Positions 9,099 through 17,128 are shown, numbered from the stretch's first letter. The stretch is DNA of 23,781 nt from an uncultured Clostridia bacterium (GCA_934154515.1 CAKPGD010000014.1:1-23781); one strand, 5' to 3'. Notes: generated by a model from the letters alone, not told the origin. Translations and numbers: made by a program.

Positions 9099-9497
9099 TT
9101 AATCTCCTACTATAGCAAAATGCCACATATCTTCTGAACCATAGTCCTTAGTAGCAATATTAGTGATTTTTATTACTTCTTGATAATTTTCTAATAATTT
9201 AGTTATAGTAGTAAATTTTTCTACTTTTCCTTTTACTAAATAATCATCATTTTGTAATGTCCACGTTTTTTGCTCTTTTCTAAAATCTTCTGGCTTTTGA
9301 TATTCTTCATTCCTACTATCATTTATTAGTATTCTAGCAGACAAACCATTGTTTTTAATTAGTTGCGTTCCATTTATTGATATTCCATCATTATAACTCC
9401 AAAATCCTTTTACATAGCTTACTTTGTATATTTTTTTATGGTTGTTGTCTATGTATTGATTTATTATAGTTATATCTTTATCAAATACATCTTCCAT
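9099..9497 (-). CDS. Head closure-type protein (DUF6751-like)
   Basis: This protein of about 132 residues, third of the connector block, has a beta-rich pattern ending 'DMWHFAIVGD'. The features 'FWSYNDG', 'ILIND', 'WTLQNDDYLVKG' and the terminal W-H-F resemble the small head-closure or DUF6751 family of Firmicute phages. The start is taken as the ATG at 9497, which follows AGAGGTG by six bases. An in-frame GTG at 9506 lies inside that site and overlaps the upstream gene. Confidence 0.5.
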   Translation of the reverse strand: MEDVFDKDITIINQYIDNNHKKIYKVSYVKGFWSYNDGISINGTQLIKNNGLSARILINDSRNEEYQKPEDFRKEQKTWTLQNDDYLVKGKVEKFTTITKLLENYQEVIKITNIATKDYGSEDMWHFAIVGD

Positions 9498-9498
9498 A

Positions 9499-9903
9499 TT
9501 AAACACCTCTATATAATAAGCCTGTACGTAAAAGATATAATCTAATTTCTTCTATTATTTTATTTTTTTGGTTAGAAATTTCTTTTTCCAAGTCAGTTAA
9601 ATTAGTCGTATTAGCAAATGTTCTTGATAAATCTCCTACACTTTCACTAGAAACTACCTTATCAACAGCATCACTACTTACTAACTTATCTTTTCTTGTC
9701 TCTAATTGTTCGATTTTTAACAATATATCAGCAACAGAACAAGTTGTCATTTGTACTTCATCTTCATAGCCTTTAATATCTCTATTAAAGATGTTTTTTC
9801 GTACTTCTGCACTTGCTCTTGTTACTAATTTATCAAAATCAGTTTTGGGCATGTCGCCCTTATATGTATCTTTATAAAAATCATAATCGGTATAATTTAT
9901 CAT
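9499..9903 (-). CDS. Head-tail connector protein
   Basis: This 134-residue protein directly follows the major capsid gene. The N-terminus 'YTDYDFYKDTYKG' with a downstream 'FDKLVTRASAEV' helix resembles the all-helical head-tail adaptor family (gp6 / gp15 type), which docks beneath the portal. A predicted coiled coil (about 100-125, Lys/Glu/Ile-rich) closes the protein. AAAGGG lies very close to the ATG, so the ribosome binding site spacing is short. Assignment by position and pattern. Confidence 0.5.
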   Translation of the reverse strand: MINYTDYDFYKDTYKGDMPKTDFDKLVTRASAEVRKNIFNRDIKGYEDEVQMTTCSVADILLKIEQLETRKDKLVSSDAVDKVVSSESVGDLSRTFANTTNLTDLEKEISNQKNKIIEEIRLYLLRTGLLYRGV

Positions 9904-9916
9904 GCCCTTTCAACTC

Positions 9917-10909
9917 CTATTTTTTGAATTTTGCTAATACAACTTTAGCTCCATTTGTTAATGCTACACCATAATATCTTGATGCAGTTAAATCATGAAT
10001 TTGTTTCTTAGGGAACCATTCATGATCTAAAGATGTATCTTTCTTTAAGAATATTGTTATAGCTGGCAATTCATCTTCTGTATACTCAGTATCTTCACTA
10101 TCAGCTTCCATTTTGATTACTGGGCATACATAGAATTGTGATGCTGCAGCTAATGCTTTTACTTTATCTCCTGCTTTTAATTCAATAGTTGGGTCAACTT
10201 TAGCTTGATATTCTTCAATATTATCAGCTGAAATTGTTATAGTTCCATTTTCATCTTTTGCGTAAGTTACTAGTTTTACTTTCTTAGATTTCTTTACTTG
10301 ACAACCTGCAACTTTACCAATAGCACCTTTTACCATTACACCTGGTTCGTATTTGTCTGCAGATGTAAAATTACTATCTTTTAGTAAAGCGCCTTCTTGT
10401 GCTGGATGAATGAATAGTACTTTTTCAATTCCATCTTCTTCATCTTCAAATTTTGTTGAAGCATCTACTAGCCCACTATAGCTTATTTGAGATGTTCCAT
10501 CTCCTGATGACATTTTTGCTTTATAAGCTTCAGCTAAAACATCGTTATCAACTTTTCCTGCTATTGATTTAGCTAACTGACTTTCAGCTTGCCCTACTGG
10601 ATTTCCTAATCCAGAGTTAATTGACTCTTGTGTTATTGATACAGATTTCATAGCTTTTTTGATAGTAAATGTTGATTTACTTGCTGTCATTTTTGTTGTA
10701 TCAACTTCTTCTCCTTCTGCTATATCTTCTGCATCCCCAATATAATTCCAGCTTGGTACTGTCTTAGTATCTCCTGGAACACCTTGTAAAGTTGTATCAA
10801 CTTTTGCGTAAGGTGTTAATTTTAATTGTGCTTCTATCTTAGCATCTAACATATCTCCCATTACTTCTGGGTTAATCATATTTTCCATTTTTGTTGTTTC
10901 ACTTGCCAT
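9917..10909 (-). CDS. Major capsid protein, N4-gp56 family
   Basis: This 330-residue protein is the shell subunit with an HK97-like fold. The pattern near the N-terminus, 'INPEVMGDMLDAKIEAQLK' followed by 'KVDTTLQGVPGDT' and 'SWNYIGDAEDIAEGEEVDT' (about 12-70), is highly characteristic of N4-gp56-type major capsids of Firmicute phages. The gene follows the scaffold gene, as expected. It starts with an AGAGGTA site eight bases upstream of ATG and is preceded by an unusual 170-base leader that holds two hairpins. Its G+C looks a little higher than the neighbours, usual for an abundant protein. Confidence 0.5.
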   Translation of the reverse strand: MASETTKMENMINPEVMGDMLDAKIEAQLKLTPYAKVDTTLQGVPGDTKTVPSWNYIGDAEDIAEGEEVDTTKMTASKSTFTIKKAMKSVSITQESINSGLGNPVGQAESQLAKSIAGKVDNDVLAEAYKAKMSSGDGTSQISYSGLVDASTKFEDEEDGIEKVLFIHPAQEGALLKDSNFTSADKYEPGVMVKGAIGKVAGCQVKKSKKVKLVTYAKDENGTITISADNIEEYQAKVDPTIELKAGDKVKALAAASQFYVCPVIKMEADSEDTEYTEDELPAITIFLKKDTSLDHEWFPKKQIHDLTASRYYGVALTNGAKVVLAKFKK

Positions 10910-10943
10910 ATTAAATTACCTCTTTCTTTTAAATATTTGTTTT

Positions 10944-11009
10944 CTTAAGAAAGTGGTTGCATTTATATTTTTTTATCATTATAATGTTAAATACAAATAC
11001 TTTCTTAAG
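10944..11009 (-). other. Long RNA hairpin in the major capsid leader
   Basis: CTTAAGAAAGT at 10944-10954 has an exact inverted copy at 10999-11009. Pairing extends inward by nine further bases after two mismatches, with one G-U, to 10965 / 10988. The loop has 22 bases. The hairpin ends 34 bases before the capsid start codon and leaves the ribosome binding site free. No U-tract follows, so it is not a terminator; a role in RNase processing or message stability is more likely. Confidence 0.5.
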
Positions 11010-11023
11010 TGTTTGTGAATAGG

Positions 11024-11063
11024 TGAGTAGTACGAAAAGTTTGGCGACGGCTCGTATTACTCA
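11024..11063 (-). other. Second hairpin in the scaffold-capsid gap
   Basis: TGAGTAGTACGA (11024-11035) and TCGTATTACTCA (11052-11063) are inverted copies with one difference. The difference is a G-U pair if read on the plus strand and an A-C mismatch in the minus-strand RNA. The 16-base loop is G+C-rich (GCCGUCGCC) and stands out in this A+T-rich genome. It lies between the scaffold stop and the larger capsid-leader hairpin. Confidence 0.5.
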
Positions 11064-11079
11064 TTACTAAATAAAGTTC

Positions 11080-11658
11080 TTAAGCTTTAAGTTGATCATA
11101 CAATTCCTTATTTTCATTGTATAATTTTAATCTGTCTTGATATCCCATTTTATTGAATATCTCTTTAGTTATTTGCGCATTTCCAGGTTGTTTAATATTC
11201 CCTGTAAACGTTGGTAAAGGCTTATCACTATCAAATAAATAATCGTGGTTTTCTCTGATAGAGTTTATTTGTTCCTCTAGTCCTTCCACAATTTCATACT
11301 TGTCGTCATATTTAACCTTTTCCATATCTAACATTTTACTTAAAATGTTAGTATCTTTTGCCTTATACTTAGATAAAGCTTTTTCTAATGCATTTTGCTT
11401 TTTGAAAGTTTCTATTTCTTTAGAACCCTCTGTTTTTCCTCTTTCGTACTCAGTTGTTTTAATAGCTTCGACGTCTACTTTTTCAAGTTCAGCTATTTTA
11501 TTATTCTTTTCCGAAATAGTAGTATCTTTAACATTTAATTGTTCTGTTAAATCATCTACTTTTGCTTTTAATGCTGTTGTGTCCTTTCCAGCTTCAATCA
11601 TTATTTTTTCGATTGCATCGGCTTCTAGTCCTAAATCTTCTAAAAATTTTCTTTTCAT
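11080..11658 (-). CDS. Scaffold protein, phage GP20 family
   Basis: This 192-residue protein carries the 'MKRKFLEDLGLEADAIEKIM' N-terminus typical of the phage minor structural protein GP20 (scaffold) family. A coiled coil (about 28-65) and a Lys/Glu-rich middle follow. The C-terminal 'ITKEIFNKMGYQDRLKLYNEN' (about 162-184) is the conserved capsid-interaction tail. It directs procapsid assembly with the major capsid encoded next and then leaves or is degraded. The ATG follows GGAAACATT, with a GGAG further up. The upstream gap holds two hairpins and a terminator-like stem. Confidence 0.5.
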   Translation of the reverse strand: MKRKFLEDLGLEADAIEKIMIEAGKDTTALKAKVDDLTEQLNVKDTTISEKNNKIAELEKVDVEAIKTTEYERGKTEGSKEIETFKKQNALEKALSKYKAKDTNILSKMLDMEKVKYDDKYEIVEGLEEQINSIRENHDYLFDSDKPLPTFTGNIKQPGNAQITKEIFNKMGYQDRLKLYNENKELYDQLKA

Positions 11659-11755
11659 AATGTTTCCTTTCTCCTACTACGAACTTTTACGTGTTTTTCG
11701 TTCACGATGTAGTTATGCATTTATTCACGACTTGCATATAGTCGAATTTGGATAT
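11659..11755 (-). other. Structured leader before the scaffold gene
   Basis: Two inverted repeats lie in this gap. CGACT (11728-11732) pairs with AGTCG (11740-11744) around seven bases. ACTAC-GAAC (11676-11684) pairs with GTTC-five-base bulge-GTAGT (11700-11713). The second ends close to the GGAG of the ribosome binding site and could affect scaffold translation. The stems are modest and I see no clear promoter. Confidence 0.5.
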
Positions 11756-11782
11756 AAAAAATAGGCGCTATAAAACGTCTAT
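11755..11782 (-). terminator. Weak intrinsic terminator after the 59-residue gene
   Basis: ATAGACG (11782-11776) pairs with CGCCTAT (11767-11761) with one A-C mismatch, loop of eight, followed by TTTTTATATC. It begins three bases after the stop codon of the small gene. Its last arm and T-run match those of the terminator of the Cas2-like gene (CCTATTTTTTATATC in both). The mismatch suggests partial termination. Confidence 0.5.
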
Positions 11783-11785
11783 GAT

Positions 11786-11965
11786 TTAACTATTTTCTTC
11801 TTTCTTTTTGGTATCTATTATTTCTAATACATCTCCTCTTTTGTATATTTCTTTCGTATTTTTATCTTGTATTTCTCTATCTATATATAATTTGTTTTCC
11901 TCAATTCTTACACAACAAGTATTTTTTATTAATTCTTCTGCTCTTTCTCTTTTTATTTTTTCCAT
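11786..11965 (-). CDS. Small protein between MuF-toxin and scaffold genes, unknown
   Basis: This 59-residue protein starts MEKIKRERAEELIK and ends in a Lys/Glu-rich tail (DTKKKEENS). It is preceded by a near-perfect AAGGAGGTGAT, so it is almost certainly translated. It has an N-terminal charged helix, a Cys-Cys pair (residues 17-18) and a short beta-like segment (about 19-52, 'CVRIEENKLYIDREI' and 'YKRGDVLEIID'). I do not recognise it. It lies directly downstream of a gene whose product ends in a toxin-like nuclease domain, the usual place of a cognate immunity gene, so that is one hypothesis. A minor head-assembly factor is equally possible. Strong hairpins separate it from the toxin gene, and a weak terminator follows it. 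Confidence 0.5.
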   Translation of the reverse strand: MEKIKRERAEELIKNTCCVRIEENKLYIDREIQDKNTKEIYKRGDVLEIIDTKKKEENS

Positions 11966-12018
11966 ATTATCACCTCCTTAAATAGTGAATATTTTTGTTT
12001 TTTTAGCATAAACTATTG

Positions 12019-12056
12019 ATTATTAACCTAATTTATAGTATAATTAAGTTAATAAT
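12019..12056 (-). repeat. 15-bp inverted repeat upstream of the small gene
   Basis: ATTATTAACCTAATT (12019-12033) and AATTAAGTTAATAAT (12042-12056) are inverted copies with one difference, which becomes a G-U pair in the minus-strand RNA. The loop has eight bases. It is either a strong A-U hairpin in the late transcript or a DNA-binding operator. It lies between the MuF-toxin gene and the 59-residue gene, directly next to a second hairpin. Confidence 0.5.
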
Positions 12057-12063
12057 ATTATTA

Positions 12064-12107
12064 AAAGAAGTCGATTGAGAACCTCTAGGTTCGCAGTTGA
12101 CTTCTTT
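12064..12107 (-). terminator. Two-part hairpin at the end of the MuF-toxin gene
   Basis: AAAGAAGTC and GACTTCTTT (9 bp, perfect) enclose an inner GAACC/GGTTC stem with a four-base loop; the outer stem overlaps the gene's stop codon. On the minus strand it is followed by UUAAUAAU. On the plus strand a U-rich tract (TTTATTTTCTTTTAT) follows, so it may act as a bidirectional terminator. The 6-by-6 internal loop is unusual for a simple terminator. Confidence 0.5.
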
Positions 12108-13767
12108 ATTTTCTTTTATATATTTTTAAAAACTCTTTATCTTTAAGTAAAATTATCCTGTCTAACCATAAATAATGCTTTGAACTATAAATATTTTGTA
12201 TTTGATTTATTGCTTCTTCTGTATTTAGTTTAGAGTTAGTAATATCAATTATAAAGTTATCTGCTTGTTTTTGCTTTCCTTTTAAATTTCCTTGTATTAC
12301 ATATTTTCCATTTCCATTTATTTGTTTTAAATCATATCTTTTATTTTTTACTATGTAATCAGGTGTTTTTATATTTTTAGGTTCATTTACTCTCGGTATT
12401 ATTTTTATTTTTCCACCATATAGTTCTCCTAACATATTAGCTACTTCTTTTTCTCTTTCGGTTGGTTTTAATATTACGTATTTATTATCTACATTATATC
12501 TAGTTCCATCTTCATCAATATAATATTGTTGTTCTGTTAATTTATATTTTTGTTTACCTTTATTTAAGATTTTGTCTGTTATATTCTCATACTTTGTATC
12601 TTTATATGTTATATTTTTATATTCTTTTATATGTTCTCTAGTATAATCACGTTTTAAATTATTTTGATTTGTAAATATGTTTAATCTATCTTGCCATTCT
12701 TTTGTCTTTATACTAGCTTTTTTGTATCCTTCTTCATCTTGTGCCTTATTTGCAATTACTTGCTTTCTTTTCCATTTACGAACACCATTTTCAAGATATC
12801 TTTGTTGTTGTGTTTTTTCGTATTCTTCTTTATTTTCATCGTATGTATATTTTAAATCTTCTTTTTTAGTTGATCCATACCATGTCGTAAATAAATGCTT
12901 GCAGTTAATTCCTACAATACCTCGAATATCTCCGTAGTTGCAATGTTCCATAAAATCAGGTAATTTTTTCTCTTCTTTGGTAGCTTTTCCATCATAATTC
13001 CAACAGAAAAATTGCATTTCTTGCCACCAAGCATGATTCGTATAATTTTGTCCACCATCTCCAGTTCTAGCTCCAAAATGATTAGTAACTCTTACTATGT
13101 GATTTCCACTTTCTTTTATTACTTCTTCGTTTACTTTTCCAGCTAGTCCCCTCGTTGCAACTAATAAATCACGTCTTATTGTTCCTACTACATCATAATT
13201 TCTTATCAATCCGTTTTTATCTTGATAGGTAAGTATTGATATTCCTTTATCACCTAATTTGTCCAAACTTTCTAATATTGCTTCTTGATAACTACATACT
13301 CCAGCATTTGTCTTTATATATGTTTCTGTTATTATATCTGTGTATGTCTGTCTTACTTGTTCTTGTATTGTTTTATTGAGATTTAAAAAAATATTTTCTA
13401 CTTCATTGTAACTATATTTTATTAATTTTTGTATATTTGTACTATTTATAATCTTTTCTGGATTTAATAATGCATTCTTTTGAGTTGCAATATTTAGTTG
13501 TTCAATTGGTATTGAGTTTACACCAATATTTTGCATAGCCTTTAGTAATTCTTGTTTTGTTCTCCCTGTATATTCTTCTAATAGCTTTAATGTTTCATTA
13601 TTTAAGCCTCCAAGTTCTTTTAATTTTTCAAAATACCAATAATCACTATTAATAAATTCTTCATTCAAATTAAAATGCTCTGCAATTTTCTCTATTAATT
13701 CTAGTTCAATTTTAGAGTATATACTTAAAATAGGCTTAATTGCACTTTGTATTTTATTTTCTATCAT
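12106..13767 (-). CDS. Minor capsid (MuF-type) protein with C-terminal nuclease toxin-like domain
   Basis: This 553-residue protein follows the portal gene by three bases. About residues 1-300 match the phage minor capsid 2 / MuF family, a few copies of which sit at the portal and may enter the host with the DNA. The 'GARTGDGG' and 'YGDIRGIVGINCKH' stretches (about 230-290) are characteristic. A charged linker follows (about 300-420). The last 120 residues look like a CdiA-C-terminal-tRNase-type domain: helix with E441 or E439 ('EREKEVANML'), P469-D470, then Y478-D479-L480-K481, 'GKQKQADNFIID' and a helix-strand end. The PD...D-x-K spacing is that of PD-(D/E)XK nucleases. MuF proteins fused to polymorphic toxin domains are known in temperate phages; the nuclease activity here is inferred. 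Confidence 0.5.
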   Translation of the reverse strand: MIENKIQSAIKPILSIYSKIELELIEKIAEHFNLNEEFINSDYWYFEKLKELGGLNNETLKLLEEYTGRTKQELLKAMQNIGVNSIPIEQLNIATQKNALLNPEKIINSTNIQKLIKYSYNEVENIFLNLNKTIQEQVRQTYTDIITETYIKTNAGVCSYQEAILESLDKLGDKGISILTYQDKNGLIRNYDVVGTIRRDLLVATRGLAGKVNEEVIKESGNHIVRVTNHFGARTGDGGQNYTNHAWWQEMQFFCWNYDGKATKEEKKLPDFMEHCNYGDIRGIVGINCKHLFTTWYGSTKKEDLKYTYDENKEEYEKTQQQRYLENGVRKWKRKQVIANKAQDEEGYKKASIKTKEWQDRLNIFTNQNNLKRDYTREHIKEYKNITYKDTKYENITDKILNKGKQKYKLTEQQYYIDEDGTRYNVDNKYVILKPTEREKEVANMLGELYGGKIKIIPRVNEPKNIKTPDYIVKNKRYDLKQINGNGKYVIQGNLKGKQKQADNFIIDITNSKLNTEEAINQIQNIYSSKHYLWLDRIILLKDKEFLKIYKRK

Positions 13768-13770
13768 ATA

Positions 13771-15168
13771 CTATTCCTCTAGTTCCTCATTTGGTATTTG
13801 TTCTTTGCTTCGCTCTCGCATTTTATTTACGTATTCTGTTGCTTCTTCTTCTGAATAATCTCTTGTTTGAACAAAGTATTCTATATCATCTATTAATTTA
13901 GCATTTCTTTCTACTAATGCTTGTGATTGTTTTTTTTCGCTATCGACTAAAATACTATCGTCAAAATCAAAGCTTGCATTTGCTCCAACTTTGTGTTTTA
14001 TTCCATACAAACTCATTAAAACATCTATACTATAAATTAGATCCTCTAATGCGGTTTGTAATGCCCCCTGTATATCTGAAACCGTTACATAGTAATCTTG
14101 TTTAGAAGTTTTTATTTCTTCTACTCTTTTTTCTACTTCTGTATTCTTGCTTAATATTCCAAATGCCAAACCACATTGACTTTCACATTGTCTTAATAAT
14201 TCATTTAATCCATTAAATAACGAGGTATCTCTTATTTGCGGACTAAATATATTCCAACCTCCTTCAGGTCCTAAATCTAATTTTCTATATAATCTTTTTT
14301 TTCCTTTAGGTAATATATCATTACCATTTTCGTCTCTTTTTAATGCTGTTTCATCAACATCAATAGCAAGTTCAGAACCTTCATATTCCCATAAAGTTCT
14401 ACTAAATTGTTTATCTATTTCTTCTAGTGTATCAAGAGCATTTGCAAATATTGCAACTCCAACTGGACTTGTATTGTCAACAGGATTTGCAATAGGTATT
14501 TTAAAATATCCTCCTAATAGTTTGTTGACATGATTGATTTGTATTTCATCCTGAATGTTGTTCCAATCTTCTACTGAATTAAGTGGTATTTTAGTCCCTA
14601 ATATATTGGAATTGTATATTGTAGTTTTATATGCTTTGTTTTTTATAGTTAATGTTGTATCGTTGAGTTCTTGATATTCAAGTCTCGTATATATCTCTTT
14701 TCCTCTTGTAATTTGATCAATAAAAATAGCACCTAGCAATTCGCCGGTACTATCAAACTTTGTAGGTATGAATTTATCTGCTTGTATACAACTAATCTTG
14801 ATTTTTCCATTACTATAAAATGGCTTGAAGAACATTCCACCCTTTCCTAACGCATACTCTGTATTAGTTCTTATATTCTTAATGAATCTTTGATATGTTT
14901 CATCTATTTCTTTATCGTCGACTTTAGTTTTAAATTCTATTGTTACTGCTTTAGCTACCTTTTCACATATTGTCTTGGCAACATGTAATGACTTTACTTC
15001 TTCATTTAACCAGGGTGCTTTATTATTGTAAATATTAGACCACTTTTCAATGGCAGATAATACCTCATTACTTGTTGATATATCTATATTAAAATCTTTT
15101 GCTATATCAGTTGTATTAAACATCTTATTTATTGCTCCTTTTATAAAATTTACTATTTTCTTAAACAT
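13771..15168 (-). CDS. Portal protein, SPP1 Gp6-like
   Basis: This protein of about 465 residues forms the dodecameric ring through which DNA is packaged and ejected. It lies between the large terminase and MuF genes, and its length and pattern fit the SPP1 Gp6-like family: an early 'EWSNIYNNKAPWL'-like part (here 'IEKWSNIYNNKAPWL', about 40-55), a central beta-rich wing, and a helical C-terminus ending in an acidic tail. The ATG at 15168 is chosen because GTAGGAGG precedes it by seven bases. The in-frame ATG at 15186 lies upstream of that site and inside the terminase gene. Confidence 0.5.
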   Translation of the reverse strand: MFKKIVNFIKGAINKMFNTTDIAKDFNIDISTSNEVLSAIEKWSNIYNNKAPWLNEEVKSLHVAKTICEKVAKAVTIEFKTKVDDKEIDETYQRFIKNIRTNTEYALGKGGMFFKPFYSNGKIKISCIQADKFIPTKFDSTGELLGAIFIDQITRGKEIYTRLEYQELNDTTLTIKNKAYKTTIYNSNILGTKIPLNSVEDWNNIQDEIQINHVNKLLGGYFKIPIANPVDNTSPVGVAIFANALDTLEEIDKQFSRTLWEYEGSELAIDVDETALKRDENGNDILPKGKKRLYRKLDLGPEGGWNIFSPQIRDTSLFNGLNELLRQCESQCGLAFGILSKNTEVEKRVEEIKTSKQDYYVTVSDIQGALQTALEDLIYSIDVLMSLYGIKHKVGANASFDFDDSILVDSEKKQSQALVERNAKLIDDIEYFVQTRDYSEEEATEYVNKMRERSKEQIPNEELEE

Positions 15169-15178
15169 AATGTTCCTC

Positions 15179-16480
15179 CTACGCAACTCTACTATATTGC
15201 TTTATATATCTCTCCCAGCTGTATTCAAATGCATCAAGTGTATCTATATCTGACGTTCCATCATCTAGTCTTTCATCTTTTCCTTGTTCTTTTGGCTTGT
15301 CATTATATACCGCATTTTCAAATGCTAATTCTAATGTGACGCAATCGTGTGTCATAAAAAATCTAAAACTAGCCATCAAGCTTGTCGTGCATCTAATTCT
15401 GTCTATTATTTCTTCTTTAATACTATTTCTTACAGATATATGAGGATATTTTTTTGATACCATAGTTTTTATTCCATTTATTAGTGTTTGTTCTGCACTA
15501 TCTGGATATAACATACTAACTTGTCCATATTTATTTTGCACTCTTTCTATGAATAAATCTAATGCATTATATAATTGTTGTGGTGTCATTCCAGTCGCTT
15601 CCAATCTTTCTGACATCAAAGCTGTTAATTTTGAATAATTATTTTTTAGACCGCTTGCTACAAATGTGTGTGCTGAACCATTTCCACCAAAATCTATTCC
15701 AATTTGTATGAAATCATAGTCTGGATTATCTGTATAATAAACTTCTTTGTTGTCGCTATAAATTGTATAAATAGATCCTTCTGCAGTTACCCACAAACCT
15801 AAGATATTTCGTTTATAGAATACTCCAACAAACATTCTTCTATATCTTTCTTTTACTGCTTCTGATAACGTTAAATTATCATCCATTGTAAAATGTAAAT
15901 ATAATATGTTTTTTTCTTGTATCTTATCTATATATTCTAATTTGAACCAATGATTTGGATTTTTAGGATTACAATTAAACCAAAATTTAGCACCTTCAAC
16001 GCTTAATCTTGCTATACCTTGTTCAACGAACGATTGTGGCATTAATGCTACTTCATCAAAGAAGATACCGGCTAATGTCATACCTTGTATTAGATCTTGG
16101 CTTGATTCATCTTTACCTCCAAACAAATAAAAATAGTTAGTCTTTCCATTTTTACTAACTATTAATAAATTTTCGCTTCTTTTATGTTCATATCTATATT
16201 TAAGTGAATGTAATTGTTTTTTTAACGTATTTATAACATTTCTATTTAAAGAACCTATTGTTTTTCCACATATAGCAAAATCACACTCATCATAATTCTC
16301 CATAGCCCACATTACAAAACTAGGTGCCATACTTATAGTTTTACCACTTCTTACAGCTCCATCTGCTATTATTCCATCTTTATCTTTCATAGGTGAGTTA
16401 ACGTTCCACCAAGTAAATACTTTTAATTGTTTGTTAGACATTTGTTTCCATTTGAAATTTGCTTTATTTTTCTTCTTCAT
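15179..16480 (-). CDS. terL: Terminase large subunit
   Basis: This protein of about 433 residues is the packaging motor: an N-terminal ATPase and a C-terminal RNase H-like nuclease that cuts the concatemer. Walker A is GAVRSGKT (residues 41-48) and Walker B IFFDE (139-143). Nuclease acidic residues are D263 in 'IGIDFGGNG' and D327 in 'LYPDSAE', with a further acidic cluster near the C-terminus ('DIDTLDAFEY'). This is the PBSX/SPP1-like terminase pattern. I chose the ATG at 16480 because GGAGG lies nine bases upstream. An in-frame ATG at 16504 has no ribosome binding site. It overlaps the small subunit gene by 17 bases. Confidence 0.5.
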   Translation of the reverse strand: MKKKNKANFKWKQMSNKQLKVFTWWNVNSPMKDKDGIIADGAVRSGKTISMAPSFVMWAMENYDECDFAICGKTIGSLNRNVINTLKKQLHSLKYRYEHKRSENLLIVSKNGKTNYFYLFGGKDESSQDLIQGMTLAGIFFDEVALMPQSFVEQGIARLSVEGAKFWFNCNPKNPNHWFKLEYIDKIQEKNILYLHFTMDDNLTLSEAVKERYRRMFVGVFYKRNILGLWVTAEGSIYTIYSDNKEVYYTDNPDYDFIQIGIDFGGNGSAHTFVASGLKNNYSKLTALMSERLEATGMTPQQLYNALDLFIERVQNKYGQVSMLYPDSAEQTLINGIKTMVSKKYPHISVRNSIKEEIIDRIRCTTSLMASFRFFMTHDCVTLELAFENAVYNDKPKEQGKDERLDDGTSDIDTLDAFEYSWERYIKQYSRVA

Positions 16481-17021
16481 TCCAAATGTCCTCCGTTTTT
16501 CCATTTAAAGCTTCTATAAATGAATTATCGTTTTCGTCATCGTCCTCTTTAGTTCCTAATATATCACTTAAGTCCTTCAATGCAGAGGTAAGCTCTTTTA
16601 GTCCTTTTCTATCTATAATGTCTATATATGACTTTATTTCTTCCTCTTCATCTATTATTTCTTTACTTGGTTTACACATATCGTAATTGTATTCTACTAT
16701 TTTAGTCTTTTTCTTATTTCTTGCTATATGCATATTAAGTTCATTATTAGCTTGTACTATTTTACTTAATAAATCATTTGCTACATCTTTTACTTGTATT
16801 ATTTTATCAGCTTCTTTTTCGGACTCTTTCTCTATTACTTTTTCAATTACTTTAGTACTTTTTTGGTCCTCTTTTAGTACCTTTTTTTCTTTCCATCCTT
16901 TTGTACTCTTTTTAGTACTTCCGTTTGATTTTATTCCTTTATCTTTCAGAAAGCTACTTACTGATTTATAATCACTTAATATGTATTCTTTTTCTAACTG
17001 CTTCCAGTCATATTTCGCCAC
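16464..17021 (-). CDS. terS: Terminase small subunit
   Basis: This protein of about 185 residues, directly upstream of and overlapping the large subunit, binds the packaging start site and hands the DNA to the motor. The N-terminus 'KYDWKQLEKEYILSDYKSVSSFLKDKGI' (about 3-30) is the DNA-binding helix-turn-helix typical of the family, followed by a long charged coiled region. Translation probably begins at the GTG at 17021, six bases after AGTAGGTG. The in-frame GTG at 17030 overlaps that site. Both would be GTG starts. Confidence 0.5.
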   Translation of the reverse strand: MAKYDWKQLEKEYILSDYKSVSSFLKDKGIKSNGSTKKSTKGWKEKKVLKEDQKSTKVIEKVIEKESEKEADKIIQVKDVANDLLSKIVQANNELNMHIARNKKKTKIVEYNYDMCKPSKEIIDEEEEIKSYIDIIDRKGLKELTSALKDLSDILGTKEDDDENDNSFIEALNGKTEDIWNEEEK

Positions 17022-17069
17022 CTCACTCACCTACTTTATTTTGCTTTAATTTATATTTTTCGACACTTT

Positions 17070-17102
17070 TTGACATTCTTTTCACTTTTACTTTGCTACA
17101 AT
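17070..17102 (+). promoter_or_regulatory. Promoter of the Cas2-like gene
   Basis: TGC-TACAAT (extended -10 with TACAAT at 17097-17102) is preceded by a consensus TTGACA at 17070-17075, but 21 bases away, too far for a standard sigma-70 -35. The extended -10 probably carries recognition. A GAGGTG ribosome binding site and the ATG follow. The layout mirrors the promoter of the membrane moron at 7140-7172. Confidence 0.5.
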
Positions 17103-17128
17103 ATTTATAGAAAGTGAGGTGAAATACT

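Noticed and set aside
10910..11079. Intron or mobile element remnant between scaffold and capsid
   Set aside because: Both flanking genes are complete, there is no open frame in the gap, and no conserved intron core is recognisable.
12016..12044. Plus-strand TTGATT-17-TATAAT as a promoter antisense to the toxin gene
   Set aside because: It lies inside the A+T-only inverted repeat, and such matches are expected by chance; a transcript would meet the hairpin at 12064 within about 20 bases.
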